Origin: Pelargonium cotyledonis
Lineage: Eukaryota; Streptophyta; Magnoliopsida; Geraniales; Geraniaceae
Reading direction: 5' to 3'
Length of the DNA: 64,000 nucleotides
Assembly (NCBI GenBank): GCA_036897625.1
Contig: JAYMTA010000001.1
Span: 186,001 to 250,000, forward strand
The position numbers were made by a program, and so were the translations under genes. A model generated the notes under the pieces. That model was not told where the DNA came from. It was given only the letters and a program-made list of their open reading frames with translations, and did not search any database. This document shows positions 48,542 to 58,690 of the stretch, piece by piece. Position 1 is the stretch's first letter. The number at the start of each line of letters is the position of its first letter.

Positions 48542-51099
48542 GAAGTATTCACGAATTACTGATTTTTATACAAATGAGGATAAAGTTTTAAAAAGTGTAT
48601 GCATTTCGTTCTCTATGCGGGAGTGGTCAGTTCCTAGTACTAGTAGAGAGAATTTCGGTAGAGCCTATCGAAAAAGCCTATCATATATAAGATAAAGCAC
48701 AGCGGTTGCGGGGCAAGAGCTGAGTTACTCATAGTGGTAAAGCCTATTTGAGATCTTTTTTTATATAAGTTATTAGGGTAACATCGGAGACATACTTCAC
48801 AGTAGAAGACTTTTTGCGAACACTTATACAACAAGGTTTCAATATATATAATAGGTGCCCAATATCCTTTATTTATTATAACGTATGGGATATAGAGGCC
48901 CCTCTATCAGTTGCTTTTTAAACGTTTCATATGGCACTAGTCTTATAAAATTACTATATATAACTTGAAAAGAGAAATTAGAGTCTAACAGGGACCCTTT
49001 TAATCTGGGTATTTCCGTATTATTAGAATTTTCCTCAAAGCAGCCTAGTTCCTTAGATGTATAGTACAAATAAAATGAAGTATCGGAATAACTGCACAAA
49101 AAACTATTTTCATTTTTAACATTTGAGTGTTTGCTCATAATCTGGGTTTTTTAAGAAAATAATTCTCAACTTCAACGCTAGTCTATCGCCAATTCAGTAT
49201 ATCATATTCAGTATTGATAAATTCTAGATTCGGAAACAGCGCGCCCGAATGAGCCCCAGTTTAAAACTACAAGGATTCCCTTGATTTAGACTTCTTTTAT
49301 CGAGGACCACCTGTTTTTCATATTTCATCTAATTCTATAATCTTATTTCCCCTTTTCCAGCAAAGCTTGTGTAACGAAACTCGACAAAGACCCGACTATA
49401 TAATTTCTCGTTTGAGATGGGATAGAAAGCCCGCTTTATCTTAGGGATAGAAGGACTACCTTAACAAGAACGGGACAGATACATTTTTAGCAACGAAAGA
49501 GAGCAAAGAAATAGTGGTGAACTTGTAGAATATTGGATTTTTTACGTTTAATGATAATGGTAATCCATCTGTAATTTAACAGAATGTAATGTTTCGAGTC
49601 TATTCAATCCCTCATTTATTAAATAAACACCGACTCTACTGCATATCTGAACCAAATTCTCCCCGTTTTAGAACTCATACTGGAAAACTTAGAATTTAAG
49701 CGTTTTTTTTAGTATTATATTGCCTGTGCTGCTAAAAAAATCTGTATACTATTTAACAGATATGAATCCTGTGGACGGATAGTGGGGGTCGCCCGAACTT
49801 TAATTTCACAAATCCTAAAAAATGCCTTAGTTATAAGGTGTCAAAAACTATTCTATTATAGCATATTCGTAACATAAACGTAAATCATCCATAAACTTCA
49901 GTTGGTTTCTCCTATACCTCTATGCATTTTTTATCTTTGTTTTATTTTAGATCTGGGTTAGCCAGGAAATTTCTAATATATATAGCGCTTACTCTTGTCT
50001 ACAGTCTGTAATGCAATTTTTAGGAGTTCCACTGTTTGTTATAGCCTAAGTGCACCTTGTGGTGTTTTTTGATTTCCTGGGATGTCTGGTTGACTGAAGC
50101 GAGCCTTTTAGATGTCATCCTTTAGTGATATAGGGGTAAACGTAATGTCCCGGTTGGGTATAAAGGAAAGTAATTTAAGACTCACTTTTGCTGAAAATTG
50201 CTCGCTGTGAAGTTAAGATTGGGATAGAATCTCTCGGGTCCTTCTTTAAAAGAAAGGTTTCAAGCTTCTACTCCATTGCCGAAGCTGCTTATTTATTAAT
50301 AGTTATAGCTCGATATGTACGCACAAAAATTGAGAATACCGGAGTATTCCTTATAGTTCTTCTAAGTAGTTTTATAATAAATAAAAAGTGTCAATTAGAA
50401 TTCATAAAACCAAAAACGTAGTCGAATTAAAAAAAAAAAAAAAGTAAAGCGAAAAGAGTAACTTAATCAGATAACTGGAAAAGCTTTTCAAATGAAAAAT
50501 TCAAATTAATCCGGGGTAATACTTATAAAAGTTTTAGTGCTGGTTTTTTACTAGGATTTATTCAGTGCCTTTCTTAATACAAATAAAAGCTCTTTCACAA
50601 TTCAATTCATAGTAGTAGTAGTGTTTCTAAAAACCTGTACTCCTATTGCCGAAAACACTAAGTTATAGAAATGCAGTACCTCTAAGCGGGTTAAAGTGTT
50701 AATGTCTATAATTAGAATTCTCGTTTAAAAACTTGTTGTATGGCCTTTTACTTACGTTATAACTTGCTTTAGTACCTCTTTTTTATGATTAATTTTTAAA
50801 ATTGACTTCCGTTTTTATAGACTTTCTTTAGAGTTTCTTTAACGCGTAGGTCTTCGTTAAAATTTCCTCTAAAAAAATATTCTTACCTTATCCTTTTTTC
50901 AGTGCCCATAGTCCTTAGTTTAGTGATGAATAGTTTTTGTCTTGTTGCTTGGATCGGTAAAGAGTACGTATGTATGTATCTAAGTTCCTTTGTAGTTTTA
51001 GTTCAGAAAGGTTTCTTAGGAGTTTCTCCGGCGGGGAAGTTAAGTAAGAAGGCAATAGAAAAGTAAGATCTTAGCTGCAGAGTACAAGTATTCGTAAGA
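48542..51099. other. Non-coding spacer with a poly-A tract
   Basis: Frames of 64-89 codons at 48640-48834, 48869-49138 and 50188-50421 are of chance length, with no recognised families. A 15-nt A run lies at 50429-50443, just after the last of these. From about 50.93 kb the plus strand becomes G-rich. Confidence 0.45.
50429..50443. repeat. 15-nt poly-A tract
   Basis: This is the longest A run in the window. It directly follows the stop of a 77-codon chance-length frame. It is not flanked by target-site duplications I can see, so I do not read it as the tail of a retroposed copy. Confidence 0.7.
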
Positions 51100-51330
51100 G
51101 TAAGATACGGAAAGAGTTGCTTTTGTGTTGCTGTGTTTCCGGGTTTTGATTGAGTTAAGGATCAGCTGATTTCCTGGATCGGATTGCTTATGAATCAGTC
51201 ACCTTGAGTATGGATCAATCGGAGTTGCTTGATTGGCTTATTTGGAAGTTGCTGATTGGGAGTTAAGGAATTGGAGTTATGGGATTGCTTATATTAGTTG
51301 GAGTGGAGTTTCCGAGACTGGGATAGGTCT
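51100..51330. repeat. G/T-rich degenerate short tandem pattern
   Basis: Around 51181-51300 the words GGATTGCTTAT, GGAGTTGCTTGATTGG, GAAGTTGCTGATTGGG and GGGATTGCTTAT follow one another, as about four imperfect units on a TTGCTNGATTGG theme. The plus strand is strongly G/T-biased here. One plus-strand phase has no TAA or TAG for about 90 codons but contains three TGA codons. The bias can explain this. It is a probable eroded minisatellite or low-complexity spacer. Confidence 0.35.
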
Positions 51331-51560
51331 TAAGAAAGCAAGTCTAGCTAAGAGAGTTCTAGGTATATAGCTCAATAGGAAACGGGATACGGAGTATGGT
51401 AAGAGTAAGAAAAGCTGGTAGCTAATTCACTGCGGAAGAAGCTCTTAAGGTAAGAAAGCTAAAGGTAAGGAAGGATAAAGTACTCCCTTTTATCCAAGAT
51501 AAATACTAGATTTAGCTCTACCTTTCAAATGTAGTTATAGTCACCTCGTTTAGTAGTAAA

Positions 51561-51630
51561 GTGAGTGTAGCTGCGTGGTAAAGCACCGGGCTTTGAAGTT
51601 AACGTGCGTGGGTTAAAATAGGTTCATTAC
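51561..51630 (+). pseudogene. 70-nt tRNA-like unit, possibly Gln(UUG)
   Basis: This unit has the best proportions of all the tRNA-like pieces. GTGA at the 5' end pairs with TTAC at the 3' end, 70 nt apart. GTAGCTGCGTGGTAAAGCAC is a near-perfect linker and D-arm (GCT/AGC). CCGGG-CTTTGAA provides an anticodon-stem 5' strand and a regular loop with the anticodon TTG (Gln). GTGGG-TTAAAAT is a T-arm 5' strand and loop with the usual C replaced by A. Both 3' strands (GTTAA for the anticodon arm, AGGTT for the T-arm) fail to pair. It is either a pseudogene or a tRNA whose 3' strands are altered after transcription. Confidence 0.38.
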
Positions 51631-54600
51631 TGAGATTTTACTTGAGAAAGAGTCTTGAAGTTAGTAGTAAAGGAGTAAGATTCCTATAAGTTCGAAACTC
51701 GGATTTCAGTTTAAGGCAAAAATGTTAAGGAGTTACTTATTTTACCCGGATTTCGGTTAGCTTCTTTCTTTGTGCCGTTAAATACAGGGGTTTCCTTAGA
51801 AAAGAAGGTTCTGGTACCTCTATTCTGGAATATAGAAAATACAGACCCAAATTCTGTACTTACTTAAAAGATCTATAAACGAACAAGGTATAAAGTTTAG
51901 CTGAGAAACGAGCGTATAAAATTATAGGAATACCCGGGGCAGGAAAAGGAAGCTTTAAGAACGATCTATGCGGAGAAGCTCTTATGCGAAGAGGAGACCC
52001 CTTTTTAGTTAAATCTCGTATCTTATCAATTTTATGAAATAAGTAGAAGTTAACCTAACTGGGCTCTCATACAGACAAGAAAGATTCTTATTAGCAAGGA
52101 TTTACTTTAACAATTATATTTGTTAATAGAAGATACCTCAGTTTATTCCCTACTTCAACGAGTTGCTAAACACAACACGCGGAGCTCCAGACCCTGTGAA
52201 CGGCCCCCTGTAAGATTAGGGACTTTGTTGGATCGGTTAACTGCGGGTTGTATTCGTTTATAAGCATAGCTTCTCAAAAAGAAATGTCTTAAAGCTCTTA
52301 ATTCTTCACTAGAGATTTCCCAGGAAAGAAATAAGTTTCATTTTCATGTTTAGTAGAGCGGCTAGGTCTAAACTCCTTGTCAGTTTTTAGTAGGGTTGGC
52401 TTAAGAAAATGCGAATATATTTCAATACCGTAAGTAAACATAGTGTATTTTCGTCAGATTTAATTAAGGGAAAGGACTCGATAATAAGAGTTATAGAATG
52501 GTCAAGTGTCTTACTAGATAGCGGCCCCTGAAAATAGAGGGAATTACACTGATTACTTTCGTGGGTTTTTGTACCAACAAAAAAACTCAAATCATAGATA
52601 CAAGAACGAATTCGTATTTTAAAAAGCTTTTCCAGCAACTGGGATCCCGGGTATTTTAGAATTTAAAATTAGAGCCCTAAATAAAATACATAGAAATTCG
52701 TAAAGTAAATTCTTAAGGATTTTCTATATTCCAGATATTCGTGGGAACTCCGCTAGTAATTAAGTGTACAACTTTGCTCAGTGAAAACTAACTCAAATTT
52801 AGGTATGGAGCATTAACCAAGTAAAAGGGCATCTAGAAAAGGGGGCTATTTAGCTCACTTAATACACAGGATTTCCGTTCCCAATGTTATACCGCCTACT
52901 AGGTTTTAAAACACGGAAAAGCTGGTCGAGTTCAAGCTATACAACAGCTTTTTTTTTAATCCTGCTTTAGCAAATTTGAATAACTTTTATACTATATAAT
53001 ACTATCCTACAATTTGACAATATAAATTAAACAGCGTATACCTTCTGTTATGGCTTTCAGCGCCCTCTTAAAAAGAATTCTCGAGGGGCTCCTTATACTA
53101 GATTCAACTAATGAATTTAACAAATAGTTAAAACATGCCAAACTTAAGTTATAAGGTTCTACTATGACATATCACTAAAATTTATTATCATTCAGAATTT
53201 AGACAGTTCTAGAACCCTTTCAGATTTCAGTCATACATATGCAACCTTTTTTCCAAACACTCAATTACATCGGATTTTACAAGACTATAAAAGACTTGCA
53301 CTATTTATAGGATTCCCTTAAGATATGGACTATAACTAGTTATTACAAATTAAACCAAGAGTAATATACCATAATTAAGGCATCTTTATTAGGAAAGACT
53401 AACTAAGAGTTATAAATTACTGGAACATATGAACGACTTTTTGGGCTTTGACTCAAAGGACTATACGAAAGAGTGGGCGAAGCTCTTCAAATCGGGAGTT
53501 GATGTCTAGAAATTCTTGTCTTTTATTTACTTTGAAACCTGAATCTTAGGCTATCCACTCGGTCAGTTCTTTTTTAAGTGAAAAAGGGGTTTTCCTAATT
53601 TGGTGAATAAAATAAGGAATTCGGAGAGAAAAGCTTTTATTAACATTGAACTAAGGTAAGGTTTTTTAGTTAGACAGGAATGTATAAAAAGATCCATTTC
53701 TATTTACGTAATTTTATATAAAAGAATTTCGGAGATCCATACTAATAACTTAACCAGCAGTTTCCCTCAATAAATAATATACCACGTCAGTAAAACCCTT
53801 ATTATAAGTTACCATTTATTAGCTTTTTAAAAGTCTGGAAACGGTAACTACTCTCTATTTGTACTACTTTTGTTAACCTTTTAATAGTCTTATTTGTAAA
53901 GGGCATTTACATTTGTTTGAATCTTATTAATAATTAAAGATATTTTGTAGGAGCTGTCTTGTATTTCCCGTGTATCTATATTATTATAGGTTATACTTAT
54001 CTTTCTAAGTGATTTTGTGTTGGCTTTACTGCTTAAATATATAGTTTATTGCTTGTAATAACGTAATCGTGCTTAAGCTGTCTTACTTACCCTATACTGC
54101 TAATTATTTGTTTTAGGAAAAGCTTATAGAATACGTAGTATTGAGTACCCATTTCATTAAGCCATACCTGAACCAAAAAACTATTATACTAGAGTTTTGT
54201 CAAATTTCGTCTAATATTTAGAGTACTTCTTGCAAGATATAGAGTGTCCTTAGACTGTTGTTAAGAAAATCCATATTGTGTTTTTCCTCCTTCTCTCTAG
54301 ATACGAATAGGTTTTGCAAAAGAGTGGGTTTATAATGAGGGAAATCCGGTTTATAACACTCAATCCATCTATAATTGCTGCTTCACCTTCAAGAGTACTA
54401 CAGTATAAAGTACAGAATTTAGGTATTTCTAATAAATCTCGTCAAACACCTTGTACTCATTAAAAGATTGCCTTACCTTTAGGAATAGGTACTTTAGTAA
54501 TTATTTCGATTTAGCACCCGCTTGTTCTTGTTTATAATTAAACTGGATTCAGTCTACGGGAAAGGGTAGAATATGTATATACTACTTAATTTTATTTGTA

Positions 54601-56917
54601 AAAACTATTCTGGGGAGCTTTTTATTAGGAATAACTTGCGGGTGAATAAGAGGAAATAAGAATCCTCTAAAAAGTGATTTATTTAATGAACATAAGTTCA
54701 GTATAGCCCATATCTATTTCCTACTTAGTAAGAAACTGAATTTCTAGAATTTAATTCTCTTGGAGAACAAAAACTAGGATAGAGTACTAGGAAGCTCCTA
54801 CTTTATTCAAAGTAAACTTGTGAAATAAAGAAACAGATCCGCTTTGAACTTTTGATAAAAACTAGACATAATAAAAGCTCGGTTGTAACAAAGTACACAG
54901 TATATATGTCAACGGATCTGCCCTTGTTTCTAACTCTGGATTTACCCAGATATTTTGCAGGGCACTGAGTTTACCTCTATATATAATTATTTAAAACGGG
55001 GGCTGCTTGTGAGTTAGAAAGGGATCAAAAGATTCTTCCTTTCTAGAGTAATTCCCTTTAGTTAGAAAGAAAGGACTATACCCGAACATATAGCAAGACT
55101 CCTTAAAACTCCTTGTATTTTTAAACTAACTAAGTCAAAGGCACAGGCTCGAGGCATAGTCATTAATCTCTGGAACAAGGTTGTAGTGTCTCATTTCCAG
55201 AGTACCGAGAACTTATGTCTGTCTGAAGTACGTTTAAGCGGTGTATGCTAAAAGGAAATCCTTTAGGAAAATCTGGTATAATAGTTATAGAAGCTTCACA
55301 CACCTAACTTGTTATGGAATTTAAGGAAATAAAAACTAAGAGAGTTGCTTCAGTTTTACTCGTACTTTAATTTATGTAGGTCTTTTTAGTATAAGCTTTA
55401 GAAAACTTCTATTCCTAGATGTTAAAAGAGCAGAAGAAGGGGTATTTAAAGAAGTCTGTTCGTAATGCAACCTATATGTGAGGCTTTGGCTTCGTAAAGG
55501 ACTCGTAAAGTCAAGTTTGAGAGAGGAATGTCTTGATGGGTATGCCATAAAAGTAGAAGACTTTAATATTAATACAAGCAATCTTGTTTTTTGGGGAACC
55601 CCTTAATAAAAACTACGTACCAGCTAAGCCCAAAAACCAAGGAATCCGCGGCCCTTATCTACTATACAAAAAGGCTTTGTTTGCCTCAACTTAAAAGCCC
55701 AGGTACTACCATACCAAAAGCAAAAAGGGATTTTAGTTCCATTCTAATACTATATGCAACTAATTCTAAACTCACATCACCGAGAGTTGACCAGTACGGG
55801 CATCAGAAAGGTGAGTAACGGGAAAACTCATCTCATTTCTTTTTAAGAGTATCCGCGAAGGAGTGTCCCCAAAGTAGGCAATTCAATAGAGTACTCCTAT
55901 GAATAATCCGAGGCTGCGAAGGTTACAGGATTCGTTTCCAGTGAGACAGCGGGCTTGTAGAATGAGGGGTTCCAAGGTATACTAATCCGTTTTTATAAGT
56001 CTTTAAAAAGGAACAAGTCCCAACACTAAAGTGCATTTGCAAGTAGTCCCCTATACACAGAAAACCTCAAAATTAATAGCTTACTAGAGAAGTTTAGTAA
56101 ATTCCTAAAACTAATGTCTCCTAGGAATTCCTAGAAAAGTGTAATAAAAAAAGGAATCCCTTTGATTACTGGAACTGCCTATTTAAGAAGGGTCTTTAAA
56201 ATAGTGGGATACTCCTAAGTCGAATATTTTAATACCCTTTTTGGATATAACCGGTTTACATCAAGAAAAAGAAAGAGTCTAATTGTCTATATAAAGCAGG
56301 ATCACCAATATCCTAAATTCGCAGGGGACTTTTATCGTTTAAGTATCAATCCCTTGATTGAGCTATATCACAGTATATAATGCATAATCCTAAGGAATTC
56401 GTAAGCAAAGCTAGTCAGTAAGTTTTCTAGTTGCAGCAAAAGTCCTGAGCCTTATTATTTTTATCCCCGAGGGGCGCTTCTAGAAAAAAAAAGGGAAAGC
56501 CTTGACTCAAATTAAATTAAAAATGTAAAATTTTATAACCTGATAAAGACATTTAATAATAGAGTATACCTACCGCAAGAACTTAGGAGCTTCGGGCACC
56601 CCGCGAGTCAAGTTAGGTTAGAGTTAATATCTAAGAATTCCTGTACTTTACTCGCTTTCAGGGAAAAAGGGTTGGTAAGACTCTTTTTTATTACATGAAT
56701 ACTATGTTGTCTAGTATAAATTTTAATTGGATTAGATCCTGAGTAAAAGTAGACTCTAGTTTGAAGTAATGAAGCACTTTAATAAGGTTGCTCAACTCAT
56801 TCAAGCAAAACAACTTATATATCCTCGGCCCAATACGCTTTTTTTTTTTAATTATATAGAATGGATTCGTGCTTCTAGTATAGACCCTTCGTATTAAAGA
56901 GTAATTTCTTTCTCATG
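51631..56917. other. Long non-coding stretch
   Basis: No gene recognised. Frames of 69-83 codons (52387-52638, 55372-55581, 55591-55818) are of chance length. A GC-rich patch at about 52174-52211 holds GCGGAGCTCC and GGCCCCC but no stable long hairpin. GTGAGACAG at 55941-55949 matches a large-subunit rRNA word, but nine bases carry no weight. An 11-nt T run lies near 56839. Confidence 0.45.
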
Positions 56918-56980
56918 AATTCTGATTCGCTAAAGCATTCGATTGAAGGTTTCAAATTCGGAGGTTCAAGTCCTATGCAC
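56918..56980 (+). pseudogene. tRNA-like relic with mostly paired T-arm
   Basis: GGAGG-TTCAAGT-CCTAT (56960-56976) is a plus-strand T-arm with four of five pairs, one a wobble. Only 14954-15017 is better. Upstream, GATTCGCTAAAGCATTCG may be a D-arm, and GATTGAAGG may contain GAA (Phe), but TTGAA/TTCAA instead forms a tight alternative hairpin there. No acceptor stem is visible. Confidence 0.28.
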
Positions 56981-58137
56981 GTTAGCCCTTAACAACAATC
57001 CGTGTAATTTTAGATTCCCGAATCGGCATACATAGTAGTCTCTTTTTATGCTATACTTTTAAAGCAACATCCTAGAAAAACTCCTGAAAACGGCTTAACA
57101 CGCTCTTTTCGTAAGAAGGCGCTGAAGAAGATGCAATTCATATAAATTAAGGCCTAACTACGATAACGTAATAGTTGTAGCGCTTATGTTAAAACCCTTT
57201 TGGAATCTTAAACTAACTTTAAAAACGAAACTTTTCTTCATAAGTCAATTATTAACAAGGGTAGGACTCTTAGGTATAATCCATTCATTAGGAAACGAAG
57301 ATTTAAAATTAAAAGGCCTTTAACAAGCTCTCTTAAATTAGTAATTCTAGCGGGGCTACTTACGCCTCTAGACTGGTAAAAGGGAATCCTCTTTATATAT
57401 ATTCAAACAAAAGCATTCAAATCCGATGTAATTTGCAACTAGTCAATAGCTCCCTCGAAGCCAAGCTACCAATTTTACGGGCTATCGATGTCCTGAATTC
57501 CTCAGAGTTTTCTAATTGTTAAAGGTTCATCAATGCTTAAAGGCCTATCAACTAGTACTACCCTCTTCTACAATTTAGAAACTTTTGTTAATTTGTTTCT
57601 CTATTAATAGAAGGGGGTCCTAAAAAAGAAAAGCGTAAACTAGTCCAGGACTTTGTTGTTCCTAAAACAGAGTATTATATCCTACTCACTTAAACGGTCT
57701 CTTGTAAGTGTAAGGAAAAGGGGAATCAAGAGCAGCATCTCAGTCTAGGAACTCGAAAGTAAAAAGAAGTCCACATTTATCTAAATAAACCTTGTATTGA
57801 GAATTCATAATACAGAACCCCCTCTTTCCAGAATTTCCCCAGGAAACCGGAACCCGTACAAAATAGAGTACCTTTAAGAGTTCATTCTTTATAAAAGTCT
57901 ATAATAATTCAAGCGAACTGTTTCTAAAAGTACAAATACAAATAGGGGCTCTTTTATTTATTAGGTATACCATGGCCATGGATTGGACTTACTTTAATTC
58001 ATTTATAAGTCCTTTAAATTAAATCTAATTGTTTCTCTGTGATGCCCCGTTAACTGGGTATAGCAAAATACTTGTTTTAAAGTTAATCCTCGAAATATGT
58101 ACAAGAGGTTTTCTTACGTATGGGATACTATTAGAGT
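56981..58137. other. Non-coding spacer, nothing recognised
   Basis: AT-rich spacer with no open frame, repeat or RNA-like feature I can support. A CCATGGCCATGG palindrome sits at about 57970-57981. Confidence 0.5.
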
Positions 58138-58220
58138 GTTTTGAACCCCCAAACTGCAGTATAACAGAATTCCGCTATACCACTACATTTTAAATAGTAA
58201 ATACTTGACTAGCACACCCT
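58138..58220 (-). repeat. tRNA-Asn-like dispersed repeat, copy B
   Basis: Inverted copy of 21015-21097. From GGGTGTGCTAG to GGTTCAAAAC the two align end to end with one gap. A long stretch from GTAGTGGTATAGCGG through TCTGTTATACTGCA is identical. Similarity stops right after TTCAAAAC on one side and fades upstream of GGGTGT on the other, which gives the unit sharp edges. The 3' strand of the middle stem changed to AGTTT but still pairs by wobble with GAATT. The T-stem does not form. A tRNA-derived dispersed repeat is the simplest reading. Confidence 0.45.
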
Positions 58221-58623
58221 TGGCTATTGGCTATAACTTCTAGTTCTATTTAAATAAAGAAATTCTTATTTAACAGAAAAAGAAGCTTTGAGCTTAGCTT
58301 ATACTGAAATGTAAAAATACAAGCTAAAGATAAGAATTTCTTTTCCAGCGCTCATTCCAACTCTCTTTATTTTCTTTCTAAAAAGCAGTTCTTAGGAATA
58401 GGAACTTATAGGGTATATTTTAGAACTCTGGTAATTCACGATAGGTACTAGTCGAGAAAATGAGAGGCTATTCAAGTGAGCCCTCCAAAACTAGGTATTC
58501 ATATTTGAAAATTCAATACTCTAGACCGCTCGCGCTCACATAAGGCAGCAATCTATAACATATCTAAACCCTTTCCTTTAAAGGTTCCCACCTATCCTTT
58601 TTGTAATAGAAAACTTGATAAAG

Positions 58624-58690
58624 AAGACGACGAGTAGCTCAGTTTTGGTACCCTTAAAATTGAAATATTTGCTCATTGCCGGCTCTGAAA
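58624..58690 (+). pseudogene. tRNA-like 5' half
   Basis: GACGAGTAGCTCAGTTTTGG is a textbook tRNA linker and D-arm on the plus strand, with one extra T. After it comes CCCTTAAAATTGAAATATTTG, with no anticodon stem, and there is no T-arm within the next 60 nt. It is a 5' fragment of a tRNA-like sequence, or coincidence. Confidence 0.2.

Noticed and set aside
50429-50443. Poly-A tract considered as the tail of a retroposed sequence
   Set aside because: No target-site duplication and no recognisable LINE or SINE body upstream.
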